Below are positions 1 through 7,429 of a stretch of DNA of 55,115 nucleotides, in pieces (position 1 is the first letter of the stretch; each line of letters begins with the position of its first letter). This DNA comes from a virus, in IMG/VR virus record IMGVR_UViG_3300047487_000176, positions 1 through 55,115 of that record; one strand, given 5' to 3'. Under the pieces are notes generated by a model. The model searched no databases. It was not told the origin of the DNA and worked only from the letters and a program-made list of their open reading frames with translations. The position numbers and the translations under genes were made by a program.

Positions 1-482
1 ATCGAATTGAAGACGCCGTCGACGCTGAACCCGACGGCGGGGTCGCAGTCCAAGACGATCGTCCACGCCGTCTTCGGCGCCTCGTCGCGGACGTACCGCA
101 GGCACTCGTTGCGGCAGTAGGCGAGGCGGTTCGTGCGGTCGGCCCCGAACCCGCGGATGTCCTCGCCGCCGAGCGTCTCGTGGTCGACAACCACGCCGAA
201 CGTCTCCCGGGCATATTCGTCGAGCAGTTGGGCCGTGCCGTCGCGAGAGTCGTTCTCGAACACGTAGACGCTCGAGTCGTTGAAACCCTTCCGCATCTCC
301 TCGACCAAGAGCAGCGTGTTCGCGAGCGCCGGCCGGGCGTTCCTCGCGATCATCACAATCGCCGCGTCGAGTTCCTTCGCCGCCCCGCGGCCGATGGCGA
401 CGGCGGTGCGGTAGGACTCCTCGTAGACCGGGTCCACCGGCCAGAAGTCCTCCGGCCGAATCAGTTGTTCTGGAACGTCCAT
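1..482 (-). CDS. Glycosyltransferase, GT-A type, partial
   Basis: The first 160 codons are present and the C-terminal part lies beyond the left edge. The ATG at 482 is 22 nt inside the end of the upstream gene. Residues 40-50 form a strand (AAIVMIARNAR), 55-65 a helix, and 72-83 read VYVFENDSRDGT, the strand-turn signature of nucleotide-sugar glycosyltransferases of the family-2 and Anp1/CAP59 kind. A second strand ends in LDCDP, putting a DxD metal and nucleotide-sugar motif at D145/D147. It probably moves a sugar from an activated donor in the cytoplasm. Its partner is the overlapping glycosyltransferase at 461-1231. The acceptor cannot be deduced. Confidence 0.75.
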   Translation of the reverse strand, partial: MDVPEQLIRPEDFWPVDPVYEESYRTAVAIGRGAAKELDAAIVMIARNARPALANTLLLVEEMRKGFNDSSVYVFENDSRDGTAQLLDEYARETFGVVVDHETLGGEDIRGFGADRTNRLAYCRNECLRYVRDEAPKTAWTIVLDCDPAVGFSVDGVFNS

Positions 483-1231
483 AGTTCGATCGGTTGGTTG
501 ATGATCAGTCGCGGATCGCACCATATCTCACCTCCCAGTTGTCGTATTCGGTCGCATAGACCGACGAATCCCTCGTTCTCCATCCGAGCGCCGCATCGCA
601 GGTACTCACCCTTGATGAGCGCGACGCTCCCCACCGTGTCGAGGCGGAACGGCTCCGTCGAATAGCACGGCGAGTACGGGGGCACCGAAGTGAACCTGTT
701 TCCTTCGTGCCGATACCCCCATGTGTCATAGAAAAACGGCAGCGGCGCCGGGCCGCCGTTCAGGTGCAACTGGAGGTGCTCGCCGAGCCTGAGCGCCCCG
801 TCGCACAAGTCGAGCGAGCGGTCCATGCCGACGCTCGCGAGGCACGGCCACCCGCCGGCGACGGCACGCTTCTCGTCGCCATCGAGGACGTCGGCCAGCC
901 GCTGCACCACGTCCGGCGGCGAGATCAGGTCGCTCTCGTGGATGAGCACACGCCCCGCCCCGTGCATGAGCGCGGCGTTGATCGCGACGTCCCCCACGAG
1001 CGAGCAGGCGAGCAAACGATCGGCCGGCTTGTCCCACGGCTCGACAACAAGAATCACCGGCACCGGCGAGTGCTCGATCACGTACCGCAGCATCTTCTCG
1101 GTGGCGTCGTTCGTCGGCCGGACGATCCACACCCAGCCGGACACGCCGGCTTTGTCTACGAGGTGGCTGGTCCGCCGGATGAAATGCTTCCCGACGTCGC
1201 CCATCCACGCGGAGATGCCGATGGTCGTCAT
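461..1231 (-). CDS. Glycosyltransferase-like protein
   Basis: 256 residues. The ATG at 1231 overlaps the stop of the aminotransferase gene as ATGA, which is preferred to an in-frame start 27 nt further upstream. A strand VWIVRPTNDATEKML near residues 33-47, a helix, then VLIHESDLISPPDVV resembles the donor-binding half of a GT-A fold with an acidic E-S-D in place of a clean DxD. The C-terminal GSVALIKGEYLRCG and later EIWCDPRLII resemble the acceptor side of such enzymes. Wedged between a sugar aminotransferase and a second glycosyltransferase, it most likely adds a sugar to a glycan. The family call rests on motif shape and context, so the specificity is open. Confidence 0.6.
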   Translation of the reverse strand: MTTIGISAWMGDVGKHFIRRTSHLVDKAGVSGWVWIVRPTNDATEKMLRYVIEHSPVPVILVVEPWDKPADRLLACSLVGDVAINAALMHGAGRVLIHESDLISPPDVVQRLADVLDGDEKRAVAGGWPCLASVGMDRSLDLCDGALRLGEHLQLHLNGGPAPLPFFYDTWGYRHEGNRFTSVPPYSPCYSTEPFRLDTVGSVALIKGEYLRCGARMENEGFVGLCDRIRQLGGEIWCDPRLIINQPIELWTFQNN

Positions 1232-2307
1232 GCCGAGCACCTCTCGAGCGCCTCGCACACGGTCTTCGCGTCGTCCCTCGTGAGGCCGCAGTGCGTGGGC
1301 AGGACGATGCCCTCGTCGTGGAGCCGGTGCGCCGCGGAGCCGCCCACGGTGCGAAACGTCCTCATGTGGCGGTGCGTGTTCATCGGAGGGAACGCCGGCC
1401 GCGTCTCGACGCCGGCCTGCGCCATCCGGCGGATCACGGCGGCTGCCTGCATCCCGCTCTTTCGCGCCGCGTAGGCCCAGTACCCGCTCGTGTCGTTCGG
1501 GTGCGTCGCCTGCGGCACGAAGCCGGCCGGCAGGAACTCGCCGTACCAGCGGAAGAGCATCCGGCGGTGCGTCAGGAACGAGTCCAGTTTTTTGAGTTGC
1601 TCGACCAGCACGGCGGCCTGCAACTCCGTCATCCGGTAGTTCGTGCCGGCTGCGTCATGCACGTACCGCTCGCGTGTCTGGGCCTGACCGGCCATGTGCC
1701 GGACCCGCGCCCCGTGCAGCGGATCGCGCCAACCGACGGCCCCGCCCTCCCCGCAGGTCACGGTCTTCGAGCCGTAGAAGGAGTACGTCGTCAGGTCGGA
1801 AACGGCCGGCACGCCGGAACGTAGCGCCCCCAGTCCCTCGGCGTTGTCCTCGATCAAGGCGATGCGCCGGCCGGTCGCGAGGTAGTGATCGTGCCGCCAC
1901 TGCTCGAGCGACGGCGGCGGCGTGCCGTAGAGGTTGACCGTGATGATCGCCTTCGTCCTCGGCGTCACGGCGCCTGTCAGAAACCCCGGCTCGATCGTCC
2001 ACATCTTGTCGTCGATGCCGACGAACACGGGCTTCGCGCCGCAGTACAGGACCGCGTTGGCCGTCGCCACGAAACTGGTCGCCGGCACGATCACCTCGTC
2101 GCCACGGCCCACGCCGGCCGCAAGGAGGGCCAAGTGCAGGGCGGCCGTCCCGCTCGACACGACGTGGCACGGCTGGCCGGTGATGGCTTCCATCGCGGCG
2201 TCGGCTGCATCGCACACCGGGCCGCGGGTCAGCCGGCCGGATGCCAGCACCGAGGCCACGGCGGCGGCCTCCTCCTGCCCGACGATGGCGGCGCCGAACG
2301 AGATCAC
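1228..2307 (-). CDS. DegT/DnrJ/EryC1-family sugar aminotransferase
   Basis: 359 residues, full length for the family. Members transfer an amino group, usually from glutamate, to a keto-sugar nucleotide using PLP. SSGTAALHLALLAAG (51-65) is the phosphate-binding region, IEDNAEGLG (152-160) supplies the aspartate that contacts the PLP ring, and FYGSK (177-181) ends in the Schiff-base lysine K181 followed by a conserved glycine-rich turn. The start is GTG, overlapping the upstream nuclease stop as GTGA. With a GDP-mannose dehydratase at 20205-21185, a perosamine-synthase-type reaction on GDP-4-keto-6-deoxymannose is the simplest guess. Other keto-sugars cannot be excluded. Confidence 0.9.
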   Translation of the reverse strand: MISFGAAIVGQEEAAAVASVLASGRLTRGPVCDAADAAMEAITGQPCHVVSSGTAALHLALLAAGVGRGDEVIVPATSFVATANAVLYCGAKPVFVGIDDKMWTIEPGFLTGAVTPRTKAIITVNLYGTPPPSLEQWRHDHYLATGRRIALIEDNAEGLGALRSGVPAVSDLTTYSFYGSKTVTCGEGGAVGWRDPLHGARVRHMAGQAQTRERYVHDAAGTNYRMTELQAAVLVEQLKKLDSFLTHRRMLFRWYGEFLPAGFVPQATHPNDTSGYWAYAARKSGMQAAAVIRRMAQAGVETRPAFPPMNTHRHMRTFRTVGGSAAHRLHDEGIVLPTHCGLTRDDAKTVCEALERCSA

Positions 2308-2597
2308 TGGAGGCTCTCCAAGAAGTGCCGGGCGTCAGCCGCGCTCGTGACCGTCGTCACGGCGCACCCGTAGGAGGCCAGTTCCCTCTGGCGGTGCAGT
2401 TGCACGCGGGTCGGATCACAACCGGGTCGCTTGACCTCGATCCACGCGGCACGACCGTCCTTGATCGCGAGAACGTCAGGCAGGCCGACAACGGTTCCAT
2501 ATGAGCCTCCGTGGGTTTTCATAACCCACCAGCCCAGAGACCGCGCCTGCGCCATGACCTTGGCGACGATCGTCCTCTCCAGAGGCTCGCGCCGCAT
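2304..2597 (-). CDS. VRR-NUC-type nuclease
   Basis: 97 residues, the usual size of stand-alone phage VRR-NUC proteins. The order fits the PD-(D/E)xK fold: a helix over ERTIVAKVMAQARSLG, then THGGSYGTVVGLPDVLAIK with the catalytic aspartate of PDV, then AWIEVKRPG carrying E-x-K, then Q and a closing helix. Relatives cut branched or flapped DNA and usually sit in phage replication and recombination arms. Here it is separated from the main replication genes by a block of small unknown genes. No strong ribosome site is visible ahead of the ATG. Confidence 0.85.
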   Translation of the reverse strand: MRREPLERTIVAKVMAQARSLGWWVMKTHGGSYGTVVGLPDVLAIKDGRAAWIEVKRPGCDPTRVQLHRQRELASYGCAVTTVTSAADARHFLESLQ

Positions 2598-2630
2598 GGC
2601 CTGATTGTATCCGCGTGTCGCATTGGCTGC

Positions 2631-2906
2631 CTAGTGGAATCTGTGAGTTTTTGCCACGACCGGGCGGATGCCGCCCCGCGACTGCCGCTTCTTCTTCGAC
2701 CACCGCTCCTGCGCCGCCTCCGCCCCGGCCGCGATCTCATCCTCAGACGGGTCCGGCTGCCGCGTCCAGACCGCCACACGCCTCGGCGGGAGGCCGAGAG
2801 CCTTGGCTCGCCGTGTCACCGTCGCCGCCGATACGCCCAGTGTTTTCGCCAACTCCATGATCGAGCACGTCGCCCAGAGCCGCCGCAGAACCAACTCGTC
2901 GATCAA
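2631..2906 (-). CDS. Small helix-turn-helix protein
   Basis: 91 residues if translation begins at the TTG at 2906, which overlaps the upstream stop as TTGA; an in-frame start also exists at 2996. The N-terminal half carries a helix-turn-helix over SIMELAKTLGVSAATVTRRA, then a basic linker and a charged C-terminal helix ending in KKKRQSR. It is a diverged paralogue of the next gene upstream: both have the LGVSA recognition turn, a basic LPxRR segment and a later helix containing RW. It may bind DNA. No specific family is recognised. Confidence 0.55.
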   Translation of the reverse strand: MIDELVLRRLWATCSIMELAKTLGVSAATVTRRAKALGLPPRRVAVWTRQPDPSEDEIAAGAEAAQERWSKKKRQSRGGIRPVVAKTHRFH

Positions 2907-3271
2907 CGCAGTCTCCCGAGGGAATAGACGGGGAAGTGGTACGGCAACGGCCTGACACGCCCGATCGAGCGAAGGGCGAACATCTCGTCCGTCCACCGCG
3001 CCTGCACCTTCGCCATGCGGTGCTGCACCTCCTCCGGCTCGAGTTCCGGTTCAGGGTCTCTGTTCCGCTTCCCCTTGCCGGGGTTGTGCCACGGCTTCCG
3101 CGACGACCGCCGAGGCAGCCTAAGATCGCGCTTGATGCGGTCGAGCACGTAGGCCGACACGCCGAGCGCGGTGCAGATGTCCTCGTTGAGCGCGTCGGTC
3201 CCCCAGATCGCCAGCAGTTTCTCGTGATCGACGACCGCCAGCGGGACGCGGCGGGTTCGCGGTTGCGTCAC
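2903..3271 (-). CDS. Small helix-turn-helix protein, paralogue of its downstream neighbour
   Basis: 122 residues from the GTG at 3271, which overlaps the upstream stop as GTGA; another GTG lies 12 nt further upstream in frame. DICTALGVSAYVLDRIKRDL forms the helix-turn-helix, followed by a basic stretch (LPRRSSRKPWHNPGKGKRNR) and an acidic E/P run (EPELEPEE) before a helix with ARWTDEMFALR. The pairing with the 2631-2906 product suggests a tandem duplication. A DNA-binding role is inferred from the motif only. Confidence 0.55.
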   Translation of the reverse strand: MTQPRTRRVPLAVVDHEKLLAIWGTDALNEDICTALGVSAYVLDRIKRDLRLPRRSSRKPWHNPGKGKRNRDPEPELEPEEVQHRMAKVQARWTDEMFALRSIGRVRPLPYHFPVYSLGRLR

Positions 3272-3525
3272 CGGCCGCCCCACAACTCGAGTATCCGCAG
3301 GCTCAGGCGGGCGATCTTCTTCTCAGTCTCGTGGGCCTCGTGACGCAACTTCTCCACCTCGGCCGACAGGAGCGTGTTCGTGTCCTCGAGGCGGTGACAC
3401 TTCGCTCGCAGCCGGCGGATCGCCTTGTTCGCACTCACGGCCCCCGCCGTGGCCCGGCGCCACTGCAACTCGTAGTGCCGGCAGAGCGCGAGGAGCCGCT
3501 GGATTTCTGCGTGCAAGTCCATCAT
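3268..3525 (-). CDS. Small coiled-coil protein
   Basis: 85 residues. The ATG overlaps the upstream stop as ATGA. The protein is almost wholly helical with a leucine-rich heptad pattern from about residue 30 to the end (IRRLRAKCHRLEDTNTLLSAEVEKL...), indicating a coiled coil or oligomerisation helix. No catalytic motif, membrane segment or family signature is visible. It sits in a run of six short overlapped genes and its role is unknown. Confidence 0.6.
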   Translation of the reverse strand: MMDLHAEIQRLLALCRHYELQWRRATAGAVSANKAIRRLRAKCHRLEDTNTLLSAEVEKLRHEAHETEKKIARLSLRILELWGGR

Positions 3526-3734
3526 TCGATGCCCACTCCGACCTCGTTGGCGATCGTGAACAACTCCTGCCTGACCTCGTCGTAGACCTCGACGCCGTCG
3601 GTGCCGTACTTCGCCTTGTTCCTGAGCCACGACGCCACCCGGCGGAGAACGCTTTGGTACTTGTGGCCGTTCTGGGCTACCTCGAAGTCCTTCTCGTCCT
3701 CCGGCAGGCGGAAGTGCAGGCTCGCGGATGGCAT
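3522..3734 (-). CDS. Small conserved-looking phage protein, unknown
   Basis: 70 residues. The ATG shares its A with the upstream stop (TGATG). The sequence starts with a strand (ASLHFRLPEDEKDFEVA) followed by an amphipathic helix (YQSVLRRVASWLRNKA) and a second helix. This mixed fold with the phrase HFRLPEDEKDFE is seen in small phage proteins of unknown function. No catalytic residues or membrane span. Confidence 0.55.
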   Translation of the reverse strand: MPSASLHFRLPEDEKDFEVAQNGHKYQSVLRRVASWLRNKAKYGTDGVEVYDEVRQELFTIANEVGVGIE

Positions 3735-3949
3735 CAGTCGTCACCCAGATGCTTGCGTGTGTACGCGACCATTTCGAGCGAGTAGACGGCGAGCGCCTCG
3801 CGGATCATGTAGATGGAGAACGCCATGCCCTTCTGGTCGTCGCCGTTGCACTCGCCGGCGACGCCGTCGAGGTAGTCCATGAGCGTGCGGATCGTCTTCT
3901 GTGCGGCGAGCATCCGCCGCACGAGGTCGAGCCGCTCGTCCTCGGTCAT
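3734..3949 (-). CDS. Small helical protein, unknown
   Basis: 71 residues from the ATG at 3949, which overlaps the acetyltransferase stop as ATGA; the open frame continues upstream but that part is a shadow of the acetyltransferase. It is predicted mostly helical (ERLDLVRRMLAAQKTIRTL, then MAFSIYMIREALAVY). No domain is recognised. Confidence 0.5.
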   Translation of the reverse strand: MTEDERLDLVRRMLAAQKTIRTLMDYLDGVAGECNGDDQKGMAFSIYMIREALAVYSLEMVAYTRKHLGDD

Positions 3950-4422
3950 GCCCGCGCCCATTCGTCGCCCTTCTTCTGGAAAAGGGTCGGATGCAGGCAA
4001 GCCCGCCGTGCCACGAGCAGCATGTGCGGATGGAAGACGGCGACGTTCGCGCCGTTTTCGTGGAGCACTCCGGCGGCGAGGCCGGCGGCGCACCACGCGG
4101 CGATGCCGCGGTTCCGGTACTCCGGCGCCACGAACGCCTCGAGCGTGTCGTGGTACGTCATCTCCCAGCAATACGGCGGCCCGCCTTGGTCAAGGAAGAC
4201 CGGACTCGTCCGCTCGCCCCACTTCTCCGTCCGGCACCACCCGACGATCTCCCCGTGGTCGCTCGCGATCGCGATGTGCCCGTCGGCCTCCTCCGGCTTC
4301 TGGCCGCGAAGCCACGCCGTCAACTTCCTCTGAAAGTCGCTCCCCGGCTTCGTGAGGCGGTCGCGCAGCCACTCCGCGGCGTGTTCGGGGAGTTGTGTCG
4401 CTGGGTGGATTAGGCAGTGCAT
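3946..4422 (-). CDS. GNAT-family N-acetyltransferase
   Basis: 158 residues from the ATG at 4422, 1 nt after the upstream stop; a longer in-frame start at 4518 would overlap the upstream gene by about 95 nt and is not favoured. HIAIASDHGEIVGWCRT gives the central strands, and the acetyl-CoA motif follows as TLEAFVAPEYRNRGIAAWCA, where R-N-R-G-I-A matches the (Q/R)xxGxA pyrophosphate loop. Such enzymes acetylate amines on small molecules or proteins. The substrate is unknown. It is the one clear enzyme inside this cluster of tiny genes, so a role in host or virion modification is possible. Confidence 0.75.
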   Translation of the reverse strand: MHCLIHPATQLPEHAAEWLRDRLTKPGSDFQRKLTAWLRGQKPEEADGHIAIASDHGEIVGWCRTEKWGERTSPVFLDQGGPPYCWEMTYHDTLEAFVAPEYRNRGIAAWCAAGLAAGVLHENGANVAVFHPHMLLVARRACLHPTLFQKKGDEWARA

Positions 4423-4423
4423 T

Positions 4424-4957
4424 TCATGGCTCAAAGAGTCGCTGTTGCGTGGCCTGCGTGTACTGCCATTCGTCTCCCACCAGCGTGCAGTCATCCATCT
4501 TGATGAAAGCGTTTGCACGCTCCACCTCGCCGCCGTTTACAGTCTCCTGCGTCGTCGTCCGATCGCATCGAAACGGCACGCAGAAGTCCCCTTCCCTGTC
4601 CACGATCTTCTGCAACATCAGCACCCGCGAGTCCACGAGGTAGCAAAACCCGTACAGAGGAATGCACAGCGACCCGCATACGTCTCTCGCGGTCGTGATC
4701 TTCCGCATCGTGACAAGCCACTCGTTATTCCACACCGTGCGGAAACCCTCAAGCGTGATGTCGTACCGACACTTCGCCTCGACGCCCGCGGATATACGCC
4801 CCGCCGGGGACACAAGAAACCCGTCGATCGATGACTCGCTCGTGTCTGGAAACAGCATCACCTTCCAGCCGGGATATGCCTTCTCCAGCATGACGACGGC
4901 ATCCGCAAGGTCTTTGAGTGTCTGTTGCCCGCGAGGTGTTTTGACGGCGAGTCCCAT
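4424..4957 (-). CDS. Possible PD-(D/E)xK-fold protein
   Basis: 177 residues. SSIDGFLVSPAGRISAGVEAKCRYD near residues 41-65 has the order I-D...(12-14 residues)...E-x-K typical of restriction-endonuclease-fold proteins, preceded by an N-terminal helix (TLKDLADAVVMLEKAY) as in that fold. The remainder has mixed strands and several cysteines. Base composition is lower in GC than its neighbours. The nuclease reading rests on this one motif and should be held loosely. Confidence 0.4.
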   Translation of the reverse strand: MGLAVKTPRGQQTLKDLADAVVMLEKAYPGWKVMLFPDTSESSIDGFLVSPAGRISAGVEAKCRYDITLEGFRTVWNNEWLVTMRKITTARDVCGSLCIPLYGFCYLVDSRVLMLQKIVDREGDFCVPFRCDRTTTQETVNGGEVERANAFIKMDDCTLVGDEWQYTQATQQRLFEP

Positions 4958-4959
4958 GA

Positions 4960-5199
4960 CTACACGCTTTCCGGGGTCGCTTCGGACTCCATCCTCTCCC
5001 GATGCCTCGCGCCAAGCACTCCGACGATTTGATTGGCCTGCGCCTGCGTCATCACATCGATCTCATTCTCAGGCGGCATGTGCGGCTTCACGTACCTCTT
5101 GAAGGCGTAGTCGAGTCCGACGCCCATAGTTGCCGCAACCCGCGCTGCCTTGTAGTAGTAGTCCAGCAAGGACAATGGTTCATTGCTTTCACTGCTCAT
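4960..5199 (-). CDS. Small helical protein, unknown
   Basis: 79 residues. Mostly helical, with an aromatic-rich start (LLDYYYKAARVAATMG) and a hydrophilic C-terminus; no membrane span, metal site or recognised domain. Its stop lies 2 nt before the next ATG, so the two are probably translated together. A GGAG sequence lies about 10 nt before the ATG. Confidence 0.5.
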   Translation of the reverse strand: MSSESNEPLSLLDYYYKAARVAATMGVGLDYAFKRYVKPHMPPENEIDVMTQAQANQIVGVLGARHRERMESEATPESV

Positions 5200-5224
5200 G
5201 TCATTCGCACTCCGATGGCTCGCG

Positions 5225-5473
5225 TTAGTTCGTTCCGCCGATTAGCGACTCGTACTCATCGTCCGTGATGGCAATGTGCGGCGCTCGTCCACCTTGAGGG
5301 ACTGGTATCCCATTCGACTGAAAGAACTCAGCAATATCTCGCAGGCTCATGTTTTTGAGGTTCGCGGTGGGGTCGATCCTCAGAATGATTCGCGCCGCTT
5401 CCATCCAGTCTGGGTGCTTTCCGAGAGTCGCCCAGTCCCTCTTTCGCATCACAACTATCTTGTCTTCGCTCAC
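5225..5473 (-). CDS. Small protein with a helix-turn-helix-like segment
   Basis: 82 residues from the GTG at 5473, which overlaps the upstream stop as GTGA; a TTG one codon earlier is an alternative. The segment SLRDIAEFFQSNGIPVPQGG looks like the C-terminal part of a resolvase-type helix-turn-helix, but no partner catalytic domain is present. It may bind DNA weakly or regulate a neighbour. No family is assigned. Confidence 0.45.
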   Translation of the reverse strand: MSEDKIVVMRKRDWATLGKHPDWMEAARIILRIDPTANLKNMSLRDIAEFFQSNGIPVPQGGRAPHIAITDDEYESLIGGTN

Positions 5474-5742
5474 CAAATCACCCTCACCTTCCTCCGCGAC
5501 TCCCGAACCCTGTCACTCCACGATGCCTGTAGACGCAGGCACTCGCGTGTGATCTGCTCCTCCGTCGGGTCGCCCCACTGCCGCTCGCCGTCGCCGTAGA
5601 CCGGGCGTTCGCGGACGACGCCGCAGTTCATGCACGACCTGCACCACGCGGCGAGGCCGTCTGGGCTGGACGGGTGCTTGTAGAACTTGCGGGCCTCGAG
5701 GTGCTTCTTGCATTCGGGGCAGCGTTTGTAGGCGGGGGTCAT
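5470..5742 (-). CDS. Zinc-ribbon protein
   Basis: 90 residues from the ATG at 5742 (TGATG overlap with the protease stop). Four cysteines, CPECKKHLEARKF near residues 8-20 and CRSCMNC near 34-40, form a treble-clef or zinc-ribbon site of the kind seen near HNH endonucleases, but no histidine-asparagine catalytic motif follows. The C-terminal half is a charged helix rich in arginine. It probably binds zinc and may bind nucleic acid. An HNH remnant is one alternative reading. Confidence 0.6.
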   Translation of the reverse strand: MTPAYKRCPECKKHLEARKFYKHPSSPDGLAAWCRSCMNCGVVRERPVYGDGERQWGDPTEEQITRECLRLQASWSDRVRESRRKVRVIW

Positions 5743-6479
5743 CACTCCACCATCCCCCTCACCTGCTCGATCCACTCCGAAAACAGCGACACGTCGGTGT
5801 GCGCGCTCTCCTCGCCCTCGCGGCTGCGGAGCGGGCCGGTGCCGTCGCGCATCGTGAACGAGTGGATGCCGGCGATGCGTGCGTCCGAGCCGGAGCCTGT
5901 GAAGAGCGGGCCGCCGGAGTCGCCCGGCGCGATCCCGAACTCACGGGAACTCGACCGCCTGTTGATTCCGCAGATGAGGAGCGTCCGCTCCCGCCTCTTG
6001 ATCGTGTTCGTGCCTGCCCGCAGGAGGCCGTCTGATCGCGAGTATCCGCCCGAGATCGGCCCGGTCGCGCCGTATCCTGCCAGCGAGCACACAGTGCCTT
6101 CGTTGTCCGGTTCTGTCGCGTAGCACGGGTAGTGGTCGAGGCCGAAGTCGCCTTTGCACCGCAGGATCGCGAGGTCATGCCAGCCGATATTCGCCTCGTC
6201 GAACTTCGGGTGGACGAACACGGTCGTGACCGGATTGCCGCCGACCGCCACCGTCATGGCCTCGTTGACGACGTGCGCCGCGGTCATTGCCAGATGCGGA
6301 GCGAACACGACGCAGGTGCCGATCGCCAACCTGCCCGACGGCTCGACTACCTCGCACTTCCGCACGTAGGGGGCGAAGGAGGCGCCGTACTTCACGTACA
6401 CGGAGTCAGGCACGGAGTCGTCGATCGTGCCGGCGGCAGCGGCCGATGCGAGAGCGGCGAATGCGAGCGTCGACCTCAC
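5742..6479 (-). CDS. Secreted trypsin-like serine protease
   Basis: 245 residues. The GTG start overlaps the upstream stop as GTGA. Residues 1-16 (MRSTLAFAALASAAAA) are a Sec-type signal peptide with cleavage expected near residue 17. The full chymotrypsin triad is visible: H69 in TAAHV, D102 in WHDLAIL and S188 in GDSGGP. Paired cysteines (C42/C56, C109/C119, C131/C170) could form disulfides, fitting an exported enzyme. No prophage lysis gene is adjacent. It may act in the periplasm or outside the cell on host surface or competitor proteins. A complete triad argues against a broken gene. Confidence 0.9.
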   Translation of the reverse strand: MRSTLAFAALASAAAAGTIDDSVPDSVYVKYGASFAPYVRKCEVVEPSGRLAIGTCVVFAPHLAMTAAHVVNEAMTVAVGGNPVTTVFVHPKFDEANIGWHDLAILRCKGDFGLDHYPCYATEPDNEGTVCSLAGYGATGPISGGYSRSDGLLRAGTNTIKRRERTLLICGINRRSSSREFGIAPGDSGGPLFTGSGSDARIAGIHSFTMRDGTGPLRSREGEESAHTDVSLFSEWIEQVRGMVE

Positions 6480-7123
6480 GCTTCCCTCCGCTCAAACTGG
6501 TAGTACATCAGTTCGTCCTCGCCGGCGGTCCACTTCCACCCGGCGGCCTCGCAGGAAAACTCACGCGAGAAGACCTCCCACCGTTCGTGGCCGGCGAGCG
6601 GCCTGCCGATGAACGCCCCGCCGTCGTGCCAGACGACGCGGTTGTTCGGCTGGCAGGCCAGCCTGCCGCAGTCGAGAGCGATGACGTGTCCGCACTTGTG
6701 GCCGGCGGCCATCTCCGCGTAGCCGGTCTGGTGATCCGGGCCGTGGCACCAGTCGATCGTGAAGAGATACCGACCGCTCTCGGTCGACTTGTCCTTCATC
6801 ACGACCGTGCATTTCGCGTTCTTCAGGTAGTCGTGCCTGACGACGCTGAAGTAGGGCGAGAAGCAGTCCCACAGTTGCAGCCAGTCCAGCGGGTAATCAC
6901 GCCGGGTCGCTTCCGGCACGTCCATCCGCAGGTAGTGGATCGGCACCCTCGCGTGCTGGCTGCCCATCTCGCTCATCACCGAGAACATCAGGCACCGCCT
7001 CGGAATGCTGGTCACGCCGAAGACTTCGACCAACAGGCCGTCTTCGCCGGTTGGCAACGAATCGTGCAGGAAGCCCGAGTCGAGCCACGCCCAGAACGGT
7101 GGGATGTCCGCGTTCAGATACAT
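6476..7123 (-). CDS. Conserved phage protein, unknown
   Basis: 215 residues from the ATG at 7123, inside the end of the upstream gene (10 nt overlap). The central part has strands and turns with the phrases YLFTIDWCHG, AGHKCGHVIALDCG and QPNNRVVWHD, a combination I associate with hypothetical proteins of tailed phages. No signal peptide or membrane span. Histidine, cysteine and aspartate are enriched at 145-180, which could suggest metal binding, but no known site is recognised. Confidence 0.55.
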   Translation of the reverse strand: MYLNADIPPFWAWLDSGFLHDSLPTGEDGLLVEVFGVTSIPRRCLMFSVMSEMGSQHARVPIHYLRMDVPEATRRDYPLDWLQLWDCFSPYFSVVRHDYLKNAKCTVVMKDKSTESGRYLFTIDWCHGPDHQTGYAEMAAGHKCGHVIALDCGRLACQPNNRVVWHDGGAFIGRPLAGHERWEVFSREFSCEAAGWKWTAGEDELMYYQFERREA

Positions 7124-7341
7124 CGCTGCTTCTTCTCGAGCCAATCGGCCGCCTTCACGAGCCACGCGGCAGTCTGCCGAAGCAGGTCGACGCGCTCGCT
7201 GTAGTCGAGGTCGCCTTCACGCGGCGGGATCGTATCGATCCGCAGGTCGACATACGGCCTCGTGCATTCGTCCTCGATGCACTGGAGGCAGAACTGATCC
7301 TCGTCGACCACGAGTGCTGCGGGTACCACTTCATTCGGCAT
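7114..7341 (-). CDS. Small protein, unknown
   Basis: 75 residues. A GGAG lies 8 nt before the ATG, within the end of the small membrane peptide gene. An N-terminal strand segment holds CLQCIEDEC, then DYSERVDLLRQTAAWLVKAADWLEKK makes one long amphipathic helix. The CxxC...C cluster could bind metal but is incomplete for a classic finger. Confidence 0.5.
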   Translation of the reverse strand: MPNEVVPAALVVDEDQFCLQCIEDECTRPYVDLRIDTIPPREGDLDYSERVDLLRQTAAWLVKAADWLEKKQRCI

Positions 7342-7345
7342 GACG

Positions 7346-7429
7346 TCACTCCATGTATCGCATGAGGCTCAGATACGTCGCGGCTCCTGCCGCAACGAGG
7401 ATCACGAAGACGTTCGCCCATGTGTCCAT
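7346..7429 (-). CDS. 27-residue single-span membrane peptide coupled to csrA
   Basis: The ATG at 7429 shares its A with the csrA stop (TGATG), so translation is almost certainly coupled to csrA. The peptide is M-D-T-W-A-N followed by a hydrophobic span (VFVILVAAGAATYLSLM) and a short R-Y-M-E tail. One transmembrane helix fills nearly the whole chain. Size and topology resemble small membrane peptides that tune a membrane protein, or a tiny holin-like or toxin-like peptide. Nothing in the sequence decides between these. The length is below usual gene-finder limits, but the exact overlap argues that it is real. Confidence 0.5.
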   Translation of the reverse strand: MDTWANVFVILVAAGAATYLSLMRYME

